Assembly (NCBI GenBank): GCA_029876055.1
Contig: CM056876.1
Span: forward strand, 3,968,001-4,032,000
DNA: 64,000 nt
Source of the DNA: Madurella fahalii
Taxonomy: Eukaryota > Ascomycota > Sordariomycetes > Sordariales
Reading direction: 5' to 3'
In this document: positions 31,652 through 43,851 of the stretch, in pieces
How positions within the stretch are numbered: the stretch's first letter is position 1
Layout of the letters: every line of letters starts with the position of its first letter
Notes under the pieces: generated by a model
Seen by the model: only the letters and a program-made list of their open reading frames with translations
Database searches by the model: none
What the model was told of the DNA's origin: nothing
Program-made: the position numbers and the translations under genes

Positions 31652-33605
31652 CGTGTTGGGGCGGATAGGTACCGAGTGATGGCGAACCTGGGTTATAAAA
31701 CGGCTCAAGAACTGGTTTTGTGCTGGGAAAAGGTTTGCGACGAGAGAGGCGTCTTCAATTGCCAGCCGTGGTAAGAATTTCTGATTTAAGGAGAATCTCG
31801 CAGGATTGCTGGGGGCAGTGTTCCCCAAATAGTGCGACAGCCTGCATGCGAATCCGAGGGTAAGCCACACACACAGCATCTCATCGAACGGCTGTGCAGC
31901 GGAGCCGAATCCTGGTCAGGTGTACACTACCGTCTGGGGGCGAATTATCAGGCCAACACTCACGCGGTTTGAGGCCTAGAGGCCAAAACGGCTCCTGCCC
32001 ATGCGTCGGCTATATCTTGTTTTCGGCATTTTGACACGATCCGTACTTCTTTCGTGGCGCCGTCGGGTGCTGTAAGTGGGTTAATTCCTGGAGGAGGCAA
32101 AGAGCATCGTCGACAATCTCATCATTGAGCCATTTCTAAGGACCTAATGTTGGAAGAGAGGTGTAATGAATCGCAAATATTGAATCGCCGAGTCGTAAGA
32201 CAAAGGAGGTAGGGGGGCCTCCCTGTGCTGCCGGCTCGTCGTCCGGCTCGCTTGTAAGATTGATGATGTCACAGCACTGTTATTGGGAGGCGGTTTAGGC
32301 TCGTGGTTTACCAAGCGCTTCGCGTTTCCCATTTCTCCCTATACATTAGGTTAGCCCAGGACTAAAGTTTCGCTTTTGCTAGACCACACTGTTCCTACAA
32401 GTTCTTTCTCTCAGTCCCAACCTGCCCATAATGGTTTTAAAAAGGCCGAGACAGCTATCCACTCCCTCTTTCGAGGAGCAGGGACAGACTAGCTACGTAG
32501 GGAGATACACCTAGGTGCTCTATGGGATGAATGGCCAGGGTTTGTCGACTGTAGGACAAAGACTTCATGCACTCTCAGCGGACCTGCAAGTCCCGGGCTC
32601 TGTAGAGGGCTTCGGGCTTGAAAGCAAAGATGACCTCCCTGTCCTTCAGCGAGGCTCTGTACGAGACTGGAAAGGCTGCACCGTCACCACAAAAGACAAA
32701 CTTCACTTGATGGCCCTCGCATGACGCACCGACGTCCCCGAAGGTTAATTAACAACGCGGCTTTGCCCTCTCTCCAATGATTATCGAGGCTTCCCGTGCG
32801 CCCCTGCATAAGCTGGCTGTTCCGATCTGTCATCAAATTCCTGACCCTACCAAAGAGGGGATCAGCAGACTTTCCACTCCCGCTGTTCGGGCTTGTATGT
32901 CTCGATGGCCCGAGTGTCCTCAGCCCCGCTCCGTTTCTCAGAACCACGAGCTGTGCGATGCCTACGATATTATCCTTCTACTTATTGACACGCTAACTGT
33001 AGTAGGAACCTCGACGACTAGGGGAGCGCAACGCTAGCATTGGTAATTGGAGAGGTCACAGAGGGCACATCTATGGGACGTCCTCCCACGTGCAAGAGTA
33101 CAGTGGCCAACAATGCCTATTTTGTTACGGCGTTGTGCCCCTCTATTTCATTTGGTTCGCGCTACAGATCGCAGTTCAACACGCGTGTGAAGTCCAGGTT
33201 GCAAGATTCGGAACAATGCAGAGTTTGCAATTTGGTGGATACTGACCAGCCCAACTTGTACAGGTCTCCCTTCAAGTTCTCGGTTGAGTTCGGAGAGGGT
33301 TATCAGGATCCGTTGAGAGTGTAGGCCTTGAAACCTACCTTGGGGCTCGACAAATATCCTTCGAGATACGGCTCGCTTCCTCCGCCGTTTGCGGCGTTCG
33401 TGCTGCTCGCTAACATGTTCCCCTCCGCCTTCACCGTCCCCACAGGCAGAGCCCACTAGGACGTACTAAGCGAGCACGAGCCATCGAGACACAGTCATAT
33501 GTATGTCATTGCTGCGGCGCAGGTATGTGCTGGACATTGGCGTGTTGTTGGTGGATCAGCGCTGAAGCCCACCTGAGCCGAAAGACACCACGGGAAGCGA
33601 GTGAG
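31652..33605. other. 2-kb gap without a recognised gene
   Basis: Only short frames. A minus-strand frame at 33148-33456 is Arg-rich and lacks an ATG or domain. No RNA gene or repeat recognised. Confidence 0.4.
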
Positions 33606-36099
33606 CTACGGCCACAGCATGATCACCGACCCTTGGGGCGTGGCGCTGGCTGAGCTTGGAGATGCCAGCGATGAGCCTGAGATTGCCATCGCTGAGATCG
33701 ACCATGACCTCCGGTCTTGGCTGCTGTAGGGCGGCTGCGGTCCAGCATCGGCCAGCTGGGGCTCGTCACCCTCGCTACCCTCGTTGCCAGCCATGCTGGT
33801 AACCGAGGGCTCCGGCGCGTCGATATCGTCGGAAGTAGCGTCGACACCTTTGCCTGCTCAGACATGTCAACATGTTGGCCTGCCGAGAAATGCGAGATCC
33901 AAGCATATACCTACTGTATTTGATAAGCGAGTGCACCAGACAAGCGAATGCACCACTTTCTACCAACCAACAACAACTATCTTCAATTGCAACACATCAA
34001 CACTACGAACCAACTACAATTACATCAGAAACAGCTAAATCAGACCCTTCTGCAACCTCTTAGCACGTACGGGCATTATAGCCAGGTTTGCCGCACACAC
34101 CACAGCACCGAACCTTCGTACGACCCCCCCCTGCACCACTACCATCCTACTCCTTTTCTTACGCCACCTCCCCCGCCACGGCCTCCTAGCCTGATTGATT
34201 CTGTACATCTTGTACTGCAAGCGATTCTCTATACTATACGCGTATTCTTTTAGCTCTCCGGCACTTGCTTAGTGCCTCGTTGGCCTTACGGAGTGCAGAA
34301 ACCTCTGACCGAAGGAGGGTCACCTCGTACATTATAGCCGTTGTACTTTTCGTAAGCTGGTCCATAGTAGCCAACATCGACGTCGGGGAGCTATTTTGGT
34401 GGTTGGCAATGCGAGTCTTAATAAGCGTTGACTGCGCGTTAGTTTCTTGAGGGTTGTATAGTGTCTGGAATACCCAAGGTTATGGTGTGCCGGCCTACGA
34501 GTTTAAGGGTATCGGCGTACGAAGCCGTACATCTAGCTTAGAAAGCACCCTCTCTGGATCGTACGGCATAAGGCCAGCACCTCTGAAGCCACCCTGTATA
34601 TTCTTCTCCGTCATAGAGGCGAAGAAGGCTTTGCGGAAGCTACAGAGGAACTTAAGCTTGGTCACGTAGGTAATATGTATCTATATCAAGTCTTTAACCT
34701 AGCGACCGTACGCCTTCTTTAGCGGCCTAAAGCAGCCGACATCGAGTAGCTGGAGGAGGTAAGAGGAATGCAGAGGTATATAGAGCGTGATAATATTGTT
34801 CTTCTGGTAATGGAGCTCGAATTCGGTCGAGTAGTAGCTCTCGTAGCCGTCGAGGATCAATAACCGGTATTTGCCCTTTACTCGGGGTACTATATAGTAG
34901 TCGAAGTACTTGATCTAATCTAGGCCTACCTTATTGGTAGTCCAGCTATTGTCGGTAGTTGCAATCCGCTATTCGCCTAGGAGGTCGTACTCAGTATACT
35001 AGTTAAGGAGGTGGTACTGTATAGCTAAAATAATAAACGGAGGGATAGCCTAGCCGAATGCGTTAACGCCTTAGATTACCGTCGCCAATTCACGGTTGCC
35101 AGGCTGGGCCAGCTTCGCCTTACCACGGCCATCCGAGGTAATAACCACTATATCCGCATAGATATACCTATTATAAACCCTATCTCGTCGAAGTTATAGA
35201 TATCGTTATCGACAATACCGTACTTGGCCTTAGTATTCCATACAAGGGCAAACCAGTCGCCAATAACCTTTAGATCCTCGCATTTAGCCCTTTAGTAATT
35301 ATACCGACGTACCCAACACTTTCGGATCTTTTTATAGCGTTGTACAAAGTTGTATGCCCAGCGTTTGCCGATAGGGGGCGCGTCGCGAACACGTAGCAGT
35401 TGGTTAGCTATATCTTCAACACTATATAGTCTTGGCGGAAATCCTCGTATATCCAGCTCGACGATGTATCGAACAATAGCCTCCTCTTCTTGATCTGTAA
35501 GCTTATGCGAATTGGCTGGAAGATCGTGTCGTATAGGCTTGCCGTCGCGTCGTCGTAAGAGAGTTGTATGGTGCACGTTGTAGATCTTAGCCGCAGCTCG
35601 GAGGCTTAGATTTTTGTCCTTCTTAAGAGCTTCAAGGGCCAGGATCACCCTGGCTTCATTTGAAGTAGTAGGCATCTTGGGTTGCGTATCAAAAGTCGAT
35701 GTTGCGTGGGGAGGTGGCGCGTCGCGTAGAAAGTGGTGCATTCGCTTATCTGGTGCACTCGCTTATCAAATACGTTATACCAGTAACACTGCCGGATTCA
35801 ACTTTGTTGTGCGCATCTGGCAGAAGCCCATCAAGCGACGCAAAAGGTGTGTCGGATCGGCTATCGAGATCATCAAACTCGCCATCGCTTGGGACTAGGA
35901 TTGCACCGACCTGCGACTCCGCAGCACTACCGCGTTGAGGATGGTGCGCATCCTGCGGCAGCAGCGGGTGCAAAGGAACTCCAAAGATCGCTGCGGAGGG
36001 GCCCCCCTCTCGAACCCGAAGACAACGGCTCGCAGACTCGGGACCCGCCGCCACGGGAGGAACGTAAAAGATCTGGTTATCGAGGTAGACTGCCGCCAT
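33606..36099 (-). CDS. Two-exon gene of unknown function with a transposon in its intron
   Basis: Proposed exon 1 is 36099-35781 (MAAVYLDNQIFYVPPVAAG... to VESGSVTG). Exon 2 is 33853-33606 (KGVDATSDDIDAPEPSV... to SVIMLWP, TAG). Without element E2 and one TA, the intron would be 63 nt, GTATAG to GAGCAG, and the exons join in frame, giving 188 residues. The protein is acidic and low-complexity (DGEFDDLDSRSD, GNEGSEGDEPQ), with no recognised domain. Sequence upstream of 36099 also reads like protein in another frame (for example GTAYGEVFVGMVERTGEW at about 36360-36300). The true 5' end may therefore lie near 36380 with another intron or a frameshift. Function unknown. Confidence 0.4.
33914..35775 (-). 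mobile_element. Fot1/pogo-like DNA transposon E2 (1,862 bp)
   Basis: TA duplication at 33912-33913 and 35776-35777. The ends begin ACGTATTTGATAAGCGAG (right, minus strand); the left end is mutated at its tip (CTGTATTTG). Each end holds two ATAAGCGA units with the tag (G/A)TGCACCA. The transposase lies on the minus strand, in the same direction as the host gene. Confidence 0.92.
34050..35675 (-). pseudogene. Pogo/Fot1-type transposase, broken (E2)
   Basis: Starts at the ATG at 35675 (MPTTSNEARVILALEALKK). Psq-like helix-turn-helix (NLSLRAAAKIYNVHHTTLL) and CENP-B-like region (HKLTDQEEEAIVRYIVEL...WAYNFVQR) as in E1, with clearly different residues in the recognition region. The first stop is TAG near 35294. 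Beyond it the DDE region and a C-terminal CGVCGKPGYNARTC zinc-knuckle-like motif (near 34090) can be read only across several stops. Confidence 0.82.
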
Positions 36100-37761
36100 C
36101 GCGCTCCCGGTGAGATGCCGCGCTGTTGGATTGGAGAGAAGATGCCAAAGGTGGTAAAGAACAGTTCCTGGAAGCATTTGGCGTGCAAGCTGGCCATCTT
36201 TGCATTGCTGAGGCGTCGGGGAACGAGCGAAATATATTTGCATACGCGGAAAAGGCGGACTCGACCTCAGAGTCGGGAAGGAGCCTAGACCCAGCCCTCC
36301 ACTCTCCCGTCCGCTCCACCATCCCGACGAACACCTCGCCGTACGCGGTTCCAATGTTCGTCTCCACGACGTGAAGACTAGGCTAGGAAGTATAACTCGT
36401 AAAATGCGCTGAACATGGGGTATTTGTTCAACTTTTGATCGGCGGAGAAATATTGCTTGAAGCTAATTAGGTTCCACTTTGGTCATAGCCGGGGTCGGGG
36501 AGTATCCGTTGACGTGATTGAACACTTCAGAATGGAAATTGTCACGATGCCGAATGCGGTCCGTTGTGCGGAAAACCTGTTACGCTTGTGCTGAGTGGAA
36601 CCGCCATTGAAAACAAAAGTGACCGCAGGATGGCTCTGGTGGGACAAGGGCTGAGACCGCTGGGGGATGGTGAGTCCTTGCTTGTCTTAGGTGACATAGC
36701 GTTGAGCAGGAGTAAAACGTCTGGGGTGGGGATAATCATCTAAAGAGCCGACAACCATTACATCGACCGGCTGACACTTTGGCTTTTAACGACACATTTA
36801 AGGGAGAATTCAAGAGACAGAGAGTGGATTAGTCTAGACCTCTGTAGGCAATCTTATTGGCCGAGAAGCTAGGAAGAAGAATGGGACGGCTCTAGCAGTA
36901 GCTTATCTCAGTTAGCGCTGCCAGCGATCAGGGTCTTTAGAGCGCTTTGCGGCTGTGTGGAGGAACGTCAAGGCGAAGCCGGTCGAGTCCGGAAAGCCTA
37001 AGATCTTTTGCTTGTATTTCGAGCCTTATTTCTTATTTTATTTTATTTTTCCCTTCGATATCTCCCTCCCTCTAAAGAGCCCCCATATAACAGGAATTCA
37101 ATGGTAGCGAGGGAAGACGGGGAAATTCAGACCGAGAAAGCCATAGGCTAATATGGCCCAGCGGATGGCTTTAGGCTCGGAGAAGCTATTGTGTGTAACG
37201 CAACGCGGTGGGCAAGACACCCCCGCATTCAGGATCAATCGATAGCTTAGTAGTATCGTTTTCTAGGACATGAATGTGCAGATTCGTCGAGGTGGCAGAC
37301 AAACTCGGGAACTGGGAGACTGGCGGCAGAGCGGGCCGGAACAGCAGAGGTCCGGGAAGCTAACCTAAAACATCCGAGATGACATCCCGAGAAAGCTACG
37401 CTTCAGGTTGAGTAGCAGTGTAATGGCCTCTGCAGCATTATTAGGAGACGACTACTCTATTTCCCTACATTTTTGGATACCTCCGCTACCTTGAGCGGGG
37501 TGGAGTCCAATGGATCGAGATCTGCATGGTGAACCGGGTAATTATGCGCACGAATAGCAATCCTCTATGGCATTGGGGGCAGGGGAATTATATTGGATTA
37601 CAACGCACCACTTGACTAAGTTCTTCGTCTAGATGCTACCCCCCACTCCATAGCGCCTCAACGGCCCATATGTTGAGCTGCTTTCACACCTACCTGTGTC
37701 TTCCATGACCGTCAGAAGTGGGAATTCTTAGAAGCTACCAATTTCAAAAACAAAAAGCACG
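36100..37761. other. Intergenic; possible 5' end of the E2-bearing gene at left
   Basis: 36100-36380 may be coding on the minus strand (see the neighbouring gene). From 36400 to 37761 no gene is seen. The last part is the promoter of the GH43 gene. Confidence 0.4.
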
Positions 37762-39495
37762 ATGAAAGCCTCGCTCAGCTTCCTCGTAGGCCTGCTCCCA
37801 ACATGCCTGGCCGCCAATTCAACATACCTCAACCCGGTGCTGCCCGGATGGCACAGCGACCCAAGCTGCATCTACCACACGGCTAGCTCGACCTTTTTCT
37901 GCGCCACGTCTACGTTCATCGCCTTCCCTGGCATCCCCATCTACGCCAGCAAGGATCTCATCAACTGGAAGCTCATCAGCCACGTTTGGAACCGGGAATC
38001 CCAACTCCCCGGTGTGAGCTGGAACACGACGGGTCAGCAGGATGGCATGTACGCGCCCACGCTGCGCTTCCACGACGGCCAGTTCTGGGTCGTGTGCGAG
38101 TACATCGGGGGAGGAGGCGGCGGTCAGGTCCTGACGGGATTGCTGGGCGTGCTGTTCAGGACCACTGACCCATTCGACGAGTCAAAATGGTCTGATCCCG
38201 TCCTTTTCTACCCCGATAAGATCGACCCGGATCTCTTCTGGGACGATGACGGGAAGCTATACGTGGCCACGCAGTCGATCATCCTGCAGGAATTGAACCT
38301 CACGACTGGCGAGCTGAGCCAGCCGCCTGTTTCGTTGTGGAATGGAACTGGCGGTGTCTGGCCTGAAGGGCCGCATCTGTATAAGAAGGATGGGTGGTAT
38401 TACCTCATGATTGCCGAAGGGGGCACGGCGCTGGACCATGCCATCACGATCGCGCGCTCGAGAAACTTAAAGGGACCATATGAGCCGTACGAGGGCAACC
38501 CGATCTTGACCAACAGAAATACGCCGGAATATTTCCAGACTGTGGGGCACGGCGATTTGTTCCAAGATGCCAACGGCAACTGGTGGGGAATGTGTCTTGC
38601 AACCCGTGGAGGGCCCGAGTGGAAAACGTTCCCCATGGGCCGAGAGGCTGTTCTCTTCCCTGTTACCTGGGAGAAGGACGCTTGGCCGGTCCTGCAGCCC
38701 GTTCGCGGTAGGATGAGTGGGTGGGAGCTGCCGGCGCCCAGTAGGGATATTCCCGGTGAAGGCCCTTTCAACCGAGACCCGGACGTCTACAACTTCACCG
38801 AGGCTGGTGAACCCATTCCGCGGAATCTCATGTACTGGCGCGTTCCGCGCCCGGGAGCTATTACGACAACTGCCAAGGGACTACAGGTCATCCCTTCTCG
38901 GAACAATGTCACGGGGCAGATGTTTGCCACAACGCCCGAACTGAGCGGGCAGCGCGGAATGGCGTTCGTTGGACGGAGACAAACGGACACGCTGTTCACA
39001 TTCTCCGTTGACCTCATGGATTTTCAACCCAGTGGCGATGGCTCAGAAGCTGGTGTCACGGTGTTCCTCACGCAGCTGAATCATATCGATCTAGGTGTCG
39101 TTCTGCTGCCGGCACAAGATGACTCCAAGGTGCTCTCGTTGCGATTCCGTGTCGAGGCGACGGGGACACTGCCTCCGGAGAAGATTGTTCCGGTTCCCTC
39201 GGCGTGGAAAGGCGAGACGATCCGACTGCAGGTCTCAACTCCGAATGTGACGCATTATGAGTTGTCGGCTAGCCTGGCAAGCGACCCGACCTCCAAGATT
39301 GTAGTTGGCACAGCATGGGCAGGGCTCGTGAGCGGAGCTACCGGTCCGTTCACCGGGACTCTACTGGGCGTGTATGCTACGTGTAATGGCGCAGGGAAGG
39401 GGGAAGATTGCCCTGGTGGTGGTGACAAGGCTTATTGGCAAAGATGGAGATACACTGGCGAGGGTCAGGAGATTGCCATGGGCGAAGTGGTGTAA
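37762..39495 (+). CDS. Secreted glycoside hydrolase family 43 (beta-xylosidase / arabinofuranosidase type)
   Basis: Intronless, 577 residues, with a signal peptide (MKASLSFLVGLLPTCLA). Five-bladed propeller landmarks place the catalytic triad. The base is D33 in GWHSDPSCIY. The pKa-modulating Asp is D155 in KIDPDLFWDDDG. The acid Glu is E202 in WPEGPHLYKKDGWYYL. MYAPTLRFHDGQFWVV is the usual second blade. Residues about 390-577 form the C-terminal beta-sandwich typical of xylan 1,4-beta-xylosidases of this family. It should remove xylose or arabinose from xylan side chains or xylo-oligosaccharides outside the cell. Several N-glycosylation sequons are present. The start is the ATG at 37762, preceded by an A-rich leader. 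Confidence 0.93.
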   Translation: MKASLSFLVGLLPTCLAANSTYLNPVLPGWHSDPSCIYHTASSTFFCATSTFIAFPGIPIYASKDLINWKLISHVWNRESQLPGVSWNTTGQQDGMYAPTLRFHDGQFWVVCEYIGGGGGGQVLTGLLGVLFRTTDPFDESKWSDPVLFYPDKIDPDLFWDDDGKLYVATQSIILQELNLTTGELSQPPVSLWNGTGGVWPEGPHLYKKDGWYYLMIAEGGTALDHAITIARSRNLKGPYEPYEGNPILTNRNTPEYFQTVGHGDLFQDANGNWWGMCLATRGGPEWKTFPMGREAVLFPVTWEKDAWPVLQPVRGRMSGWELPAPSRDIPGEGPFNRDPDVYNFTEAGEPIPRNLMYWRVPRPGAITTTAKGLQVIPSRNNVTGQMFATTPELSGQRGMAFVGRRQTDTLFTFSVDLMDFQPSGDGSEAGVTVFLTQLNHIDLGVVLLPAQDDSKVLSLRFRVEATGTLPPEKIVPVPSAWKGETIRLQVSTPNVTHYELSASLASDPTSKIVVGTAWAGLVSGATGPFTGTLLGVYATCNGAGKGEDCPGGGDKAYWQRWRYTGEGQEIAMGEVV

Positions 39496-40398
39496 CCATT
39501 GGCTCGCGGCTAGCTCTCGAGGACAACATTGAGGTTTCTAACTTGGCTGGATATGCCTCGGCAGGGAAAATAAGGCCTAAAGGATTTTCAATTGGAATTT
39601 TGGCCAGGAGCCCCATTGCTCGTTTGATCGACCTCCCTCGCCTGTGACAAGAGCGCCGTGTAATTATTTATCTTATGGCGACGGTATGTCCTTCTTTGCG
39701 TGGTTCGCGGGGACCAACCCTTACATTGTTTTGAACTACAATCCGCCACAGGAAATATTGCTGTGCCGTATGCCGACTCACGAAAGGTTGACTTGCAGAT
39801 CTGTAGGGAGCGGGGAGTGGCGTGAAGCTAGACCAGTCACAAGCCTACAAGGTCCTCACTGCCGCTGGTCAGTCCAGAATCAAAGTCCGTGTCAAGGACG
39901 GTAACGCTGTCGTCCTCAGCGTCGACGAACTCGACCCGGAACCTTACCCGAACCCTAACCTGTTTCTCGTCGTGATCCCAAATGTCAGACCTCGCCGGGC
40001 GCGAGGTTCTAGGACGGTCCGGGTCCGGGCTTTTGGATGGCTCAGCGTTGCCAAGTAAGCCTGCGTACTTTTGGAGAGTTCAGTTTGGGCCCCGCCTGTG
40101 GGGGAAAGCCCCTATATTTCTCTTCGGGGCAGCTGGAAATTAATCAGGAACTGGTGGTCCGGACCCCCTCCCCTCCCGATGAGGTATAACCGCATTAGAT
40201 AGGTCGATACGCTTCCATAAGTGTGGGATTATAGCCTTGGTTTTTTGGCATTTACAAGGCTTATAACACGGAGATAGTGGGCAGCTGGGAAACCCTTGAT
40301 GTATTGGTGAACATGCCTGCTTTATGATGTCCCAGTCCGAGCGGTTGCTCCTATGATAATGCAGCGCTAATATCTGCTGTCAACCCTCCACTATGCAC
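39496..40398. other. Intergenic between convergent genes
   Basis: 3' flanks of GH43 and TRP2. A telomere-like word (ACCCTAACC) at about 39952 is isolated. No gene seen. Confidence 0.45.
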
Positions 40399-42229
40399 TC
40401 ATGCCCCGGCACTCATCGTCTGCAGCCGGTAGTACTCATCCCCCTTCCTCCGCTCATCCTCAATAATCTCCTGCACCGACTTGGAGCCGAGCGAATCCCC
40501 ATAGTACTTCTCAGCCAGCTCAATGCACCTCAAGTTAGCCGCCAGCTTATTCATCGTCTCCATCCACTCCTCCGTCTTCTCGCTGTCGAACACAATCCCG
40601 CCGCCCGCCTGGAGATACGCCACCTTGTCCTTGATCAGCATCGTCCGAATGGCGATGCACGTATCCATCTGGCCCTCATCCAGCGTCACCTGGCCCTCCT
40701 TGCTAACCCGCACCACGTCATACGCAAACCATCCCGCAGCGCCCGCGTAGACCCCCCTCTTCTCCCGCTCCAGATCGTAGATCAGCTCCATCGCCCGGAT
40801 CTTGGGCGCCCCCGAGACGGTGCCGGCGGGGAAGATGCTCCGCATGGCGTCCCAGCGGGTGCATTCGGGCCGCAGCAGGCCCGAGACCTCGCTCGTGAGG
40901 TGCTGCACGTGCGAGAAGCGGTCGATGCGCATCAGGCGGTCCACCTTGACCGTCGACGGGTGGCAGACGCGGTTGACGTCGTTGCGCGCCAGGTCGACGA
41001 GCATGACGTGCTCGGCGCGGTCCTTGGTGCTCGCCTGCAGCTCGGCGGCCAGCTCGTCGTCCTCGGCGGGGTTAGCGCCGCGGCGGATGGTGCCGGCGAT
41101 GGCGTGGTTGACGATGCGCGGCCGCAGCTGCGCCTGCTGCTCGGCCGTGTAGCCGAACCGCGTGTCGACGGGGAGCGCCGCGTACCCGTCCGTCTTCATG
41201 AGGCACTCGGGCGAGGCGCCCACGATGTGGAAGTTGGCGCACGAAAGGAAGAAGAGGTAGGGCGACGGGTTGAGCGTGCGCAGGGTGCGGTAGATGTTGA
41301 AAGGATGCAACGAGGTACCCCGCGAGAAGCGCTGCGATGGCACAGCTTGGATGATGTCGCCTTTGACAATGTGCGATTTGAGCGAGGTCACGAAGGACTC
41401 GTAGCCGTGGCGACCAACATTGGACGAGTACTGCTGCTCGGAAGCCGGGCTGCTAATGTTCTTGGGCGGGAGTGGGGTCTCGGGCTGCTTGATGCACTCA
41501 AGAGTGGACCGTATCGTGGCGCAGGCCTCGTCGTAGAGCCTCTGAAAATCGTCGGTAGGGTTCTCGGGCAGCCGCATGTGCGTAACTATGGTGAGGGTCT
41601 GGCAGAAGTGGTCGAATGCCAGGATAGTGTCAAAGACCATGAACAGAGCCTCGGGGATGTGGAGGTTGTCCTCAAGTGGCCGCGCCGTCTTGGGCTCAAA
41701 ATACTTGATGCAATCGTACGAGATATACCCGACGGCTCCGCCCGTCAGCGCAGGCAGCTTGAGCGACGGAATGCTGACAACTCGGTCCTGAGACAGCTGG
41801 GCCTGGAGAGCCTGCAGCGGATCGCCGACATCTTCGTAGCCCGGGCCGGTTGCGAGCACCTTTCTAGGATCTGGAAATTCAGAGAAGGCCCGAATTAAAT
41901 TTGTCGGCTGGACTCACTGGCTCCAATGAAGCTATAGCGACCAACGGTCTCGGTGCTTCCCGTAGCACTCTCTAGCAAGAACGAGTACTCGGCGGTGGCG
42001 CTGTCAAGGTTAATCACTGAACGTGGCCAATTGCAAGTCTGGATTCGGAAATCGTCGCATACCCATTCGATAGCTTTAGGTAGATCGCCGACGGCGTCAA
42101 CAGATCGGAGGGGACCGAGATGCAAACCGGAAGGAGGGTCGGCCGGGACGCGGCTTGGCACGTCTGCTCAAAGAGAGTGTGGGCCTCGGCGGCCGTGGGC
42201 CGGATGTCAAGGTTGGCCGAGGACGCCAT
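40399..42229 (-). CDS. TRP2: Anthranilate synthase component I
   Basis: Catalyses chorismate plus glutamine or ammonia to anthranilate, the first step of tryptophan synthesis. Exons 42229-42063, 42000-41918 and 41870-40399 give 573 residues. Intron 1 (62 nt) is GTATGC...GACAG; intron 2 (47 nt) is GTGAGT...TTCCAG. The Trp-feedback motif LLESATG and IGRYSFIGA-like text (VGRYSFIGAN) span the splices correctly. The chorismate-binding core contains IVGASPECL, GTIRRG, DLARNDVNRV and SGAPKIRAMELI. The protein normally works with the TrpG-type glutamine amidotransferase encoded elsewhere. A Gcn4/CPC1-type site lies 171 bp upstream of the start, consistent with cross-pathway control. Confidence 0.95.
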
Positions 42230-42399
42230 CAGGAACGGCCCGAGTGTGGCGTAATGCAGCTAACAGGGAACTAGGGCGTCAATTGTTGGCGGCAGTGGAT
42301 TGGACCCTCGATCGCCGGCGTTGACAGAGTCGAGGCGGGCGAATCTAGCATTTTTAGCTTTTTAGAGTCTCCGCCCGGCGCATCCGACGTCGGGTGGGA

Positions 42400-42406
42400 T
42401 GAGTCA
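42400..42406. promoter_or_regulatory. Gcn4/CPC1-type site TGAGTCA
   Basis: A perfect palindromic TGAGTCA, about 171 bp upstream of the TRP2 start codon. This is the known binding site of the bZIP regulator Gcn4/CPC1, which activates amino-acid genes during starvation. The site is seen in the sequence; its use here is inferred from the gene it precedes. Confidence 0.7.
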
Positions 42407-43851
42407 GGGTGGGGTTGAGCGGGTTCAAAGAGAGAGAAGCCGTAGCCATCCTTAACCCTGTGCAACACTCTTTCCAAAGGACGCGTCTCCCCCCGCACGA
42501 GAATTGGATGAACTGAAGCTCTCCATAACTAGTTGTTTATTGTATCGCTAAGATTCTGTGTTGGCGGATTGTGAATGCTCCATCCCCAATGCGATTACCC
42601 AGGCAGCTTCCTGCTTTGCTGGAAGCAGGTGATGCCAGACATCTCTTAATACCTCAAATAATAACAAACGGGTCTCTCAGATAAGCTACTACTGGTTATT
42701 ACTAGTCCTCTTCTCACTTATCTCATTTCGAGCTGCAGGTTTCTCACTCAGCATTGCACAGATTTACAAACTTGGGTTAGGGTTCGCTAATCCCGCGGTC
42801 TTGTTGCGTGAGCCACCTGTTCCAGCTACCCCGCTCCAGATTTGTGCCTCGAGTCGAAAAAGAATGTGTGTGCGCGGTAAATCTAATGAGCACAGAAAGA
42901 AAAGGTTCTTTTCCAACGCAATACCTCGCGTTGATATGTACACAGACATTCCATCCTTTCTTACTGCGGGGTGCTCGGAGTTGCTCCATCGATGCTGACT
43001 CGACCTGTGCTCAAGCTCCGCACCGACACCACCTCAGCGTCGAAAACGGAATAAATCCTACCTTACTGCCACGACATCGCAAAGCTGGGCGGGGAGGGGA
43101 GGGGGGGGAGATCTGCTGACTGTCAAATCTTCGGGTCGCTTTCACAGCCCGGCCAGTGCGAGCGAGTACATGTATCTTGTACGCTGATTCGAAGAGGATG
43201 GAATGACGTCACCGTGCATGGGACTCATTCACCTGGTTCCTGAAGCACCGACGAACACCTGCCATTCACCCTTTTGGAGCCAGCTGTCAAGAGTGCCCGT
43301 GGGACGAACCCCCGGTAAGTGCGCTACTAACGAAAATAAGCGGGTTGAACTATTCGAGCTCTGGGATATGTTGTGGGCACCGCCAATGAAAGACGGCCAA
43401 TAGTCCACATTAAGGCAAGATGTGCCGATTTCAGTCAAGATTCGTCTGTTTCGTGTAGCAGCAGGTTACAGTTAGTGTGCTACTGGATTTGCCGTGCTTG
43501 CAGCGCAGATCTTGGTTTGAATCGCTGAAAACCACCACGAAGCTAGCCCCTCCATACGACAGGCACAACATCATGTACGATTACATCATTATCTCCAACA
43601 GGGTTGCGGACGGTATCGATTCCAACATTACCTTATAAGCTGCTTGCCTCCTTACCACATACCACTGCCACTAATTAGACCGAGATCCAGCCGTTAAGAT
43701 TCGCCACAAGTTCTCCGTCCTGTTGTGGCTACCTCCTCAGGAGGTGCCAACCCTCCTCATCCAAGTCGCCAACTAAATTTCAATCCTCCGCACCAAGTCC
43801 TCCAGCGCAGCCCACCCACCGGTCCACGGGCCGATCAACAAGTTGGACAAA
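42407..43851. other. Intergenic between divergent genes
   Basis: Promoters of TRP2 (minus) and of the surface-protein gene (plus). No coding frame supported. A second partial TGACTC lies at about 43000. Confidence 0.45.

Noticed and set aside
30866..31774. 302-codon plus-strand frame
   Set aside because: It is the antisense of the BTB gene; the minus strand carries the recognisable fold and splice sites.
33148..33456. Arg-rich minus-strand frame upstream of the E2-bearing gene
   Set aside because: No ATG and no link to the neighbouring exons by a good intron.
39945..39965. Telomere-like ACCCTAACC
   Set aside because: A single isolated word in ordinary DNA; no array.
40393..41898. 501-codon plus-strand frame rich in Arg, Leu and Val
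   Set aside because: Antisense of the TRP2 main exon, which has unmistakable motifs.
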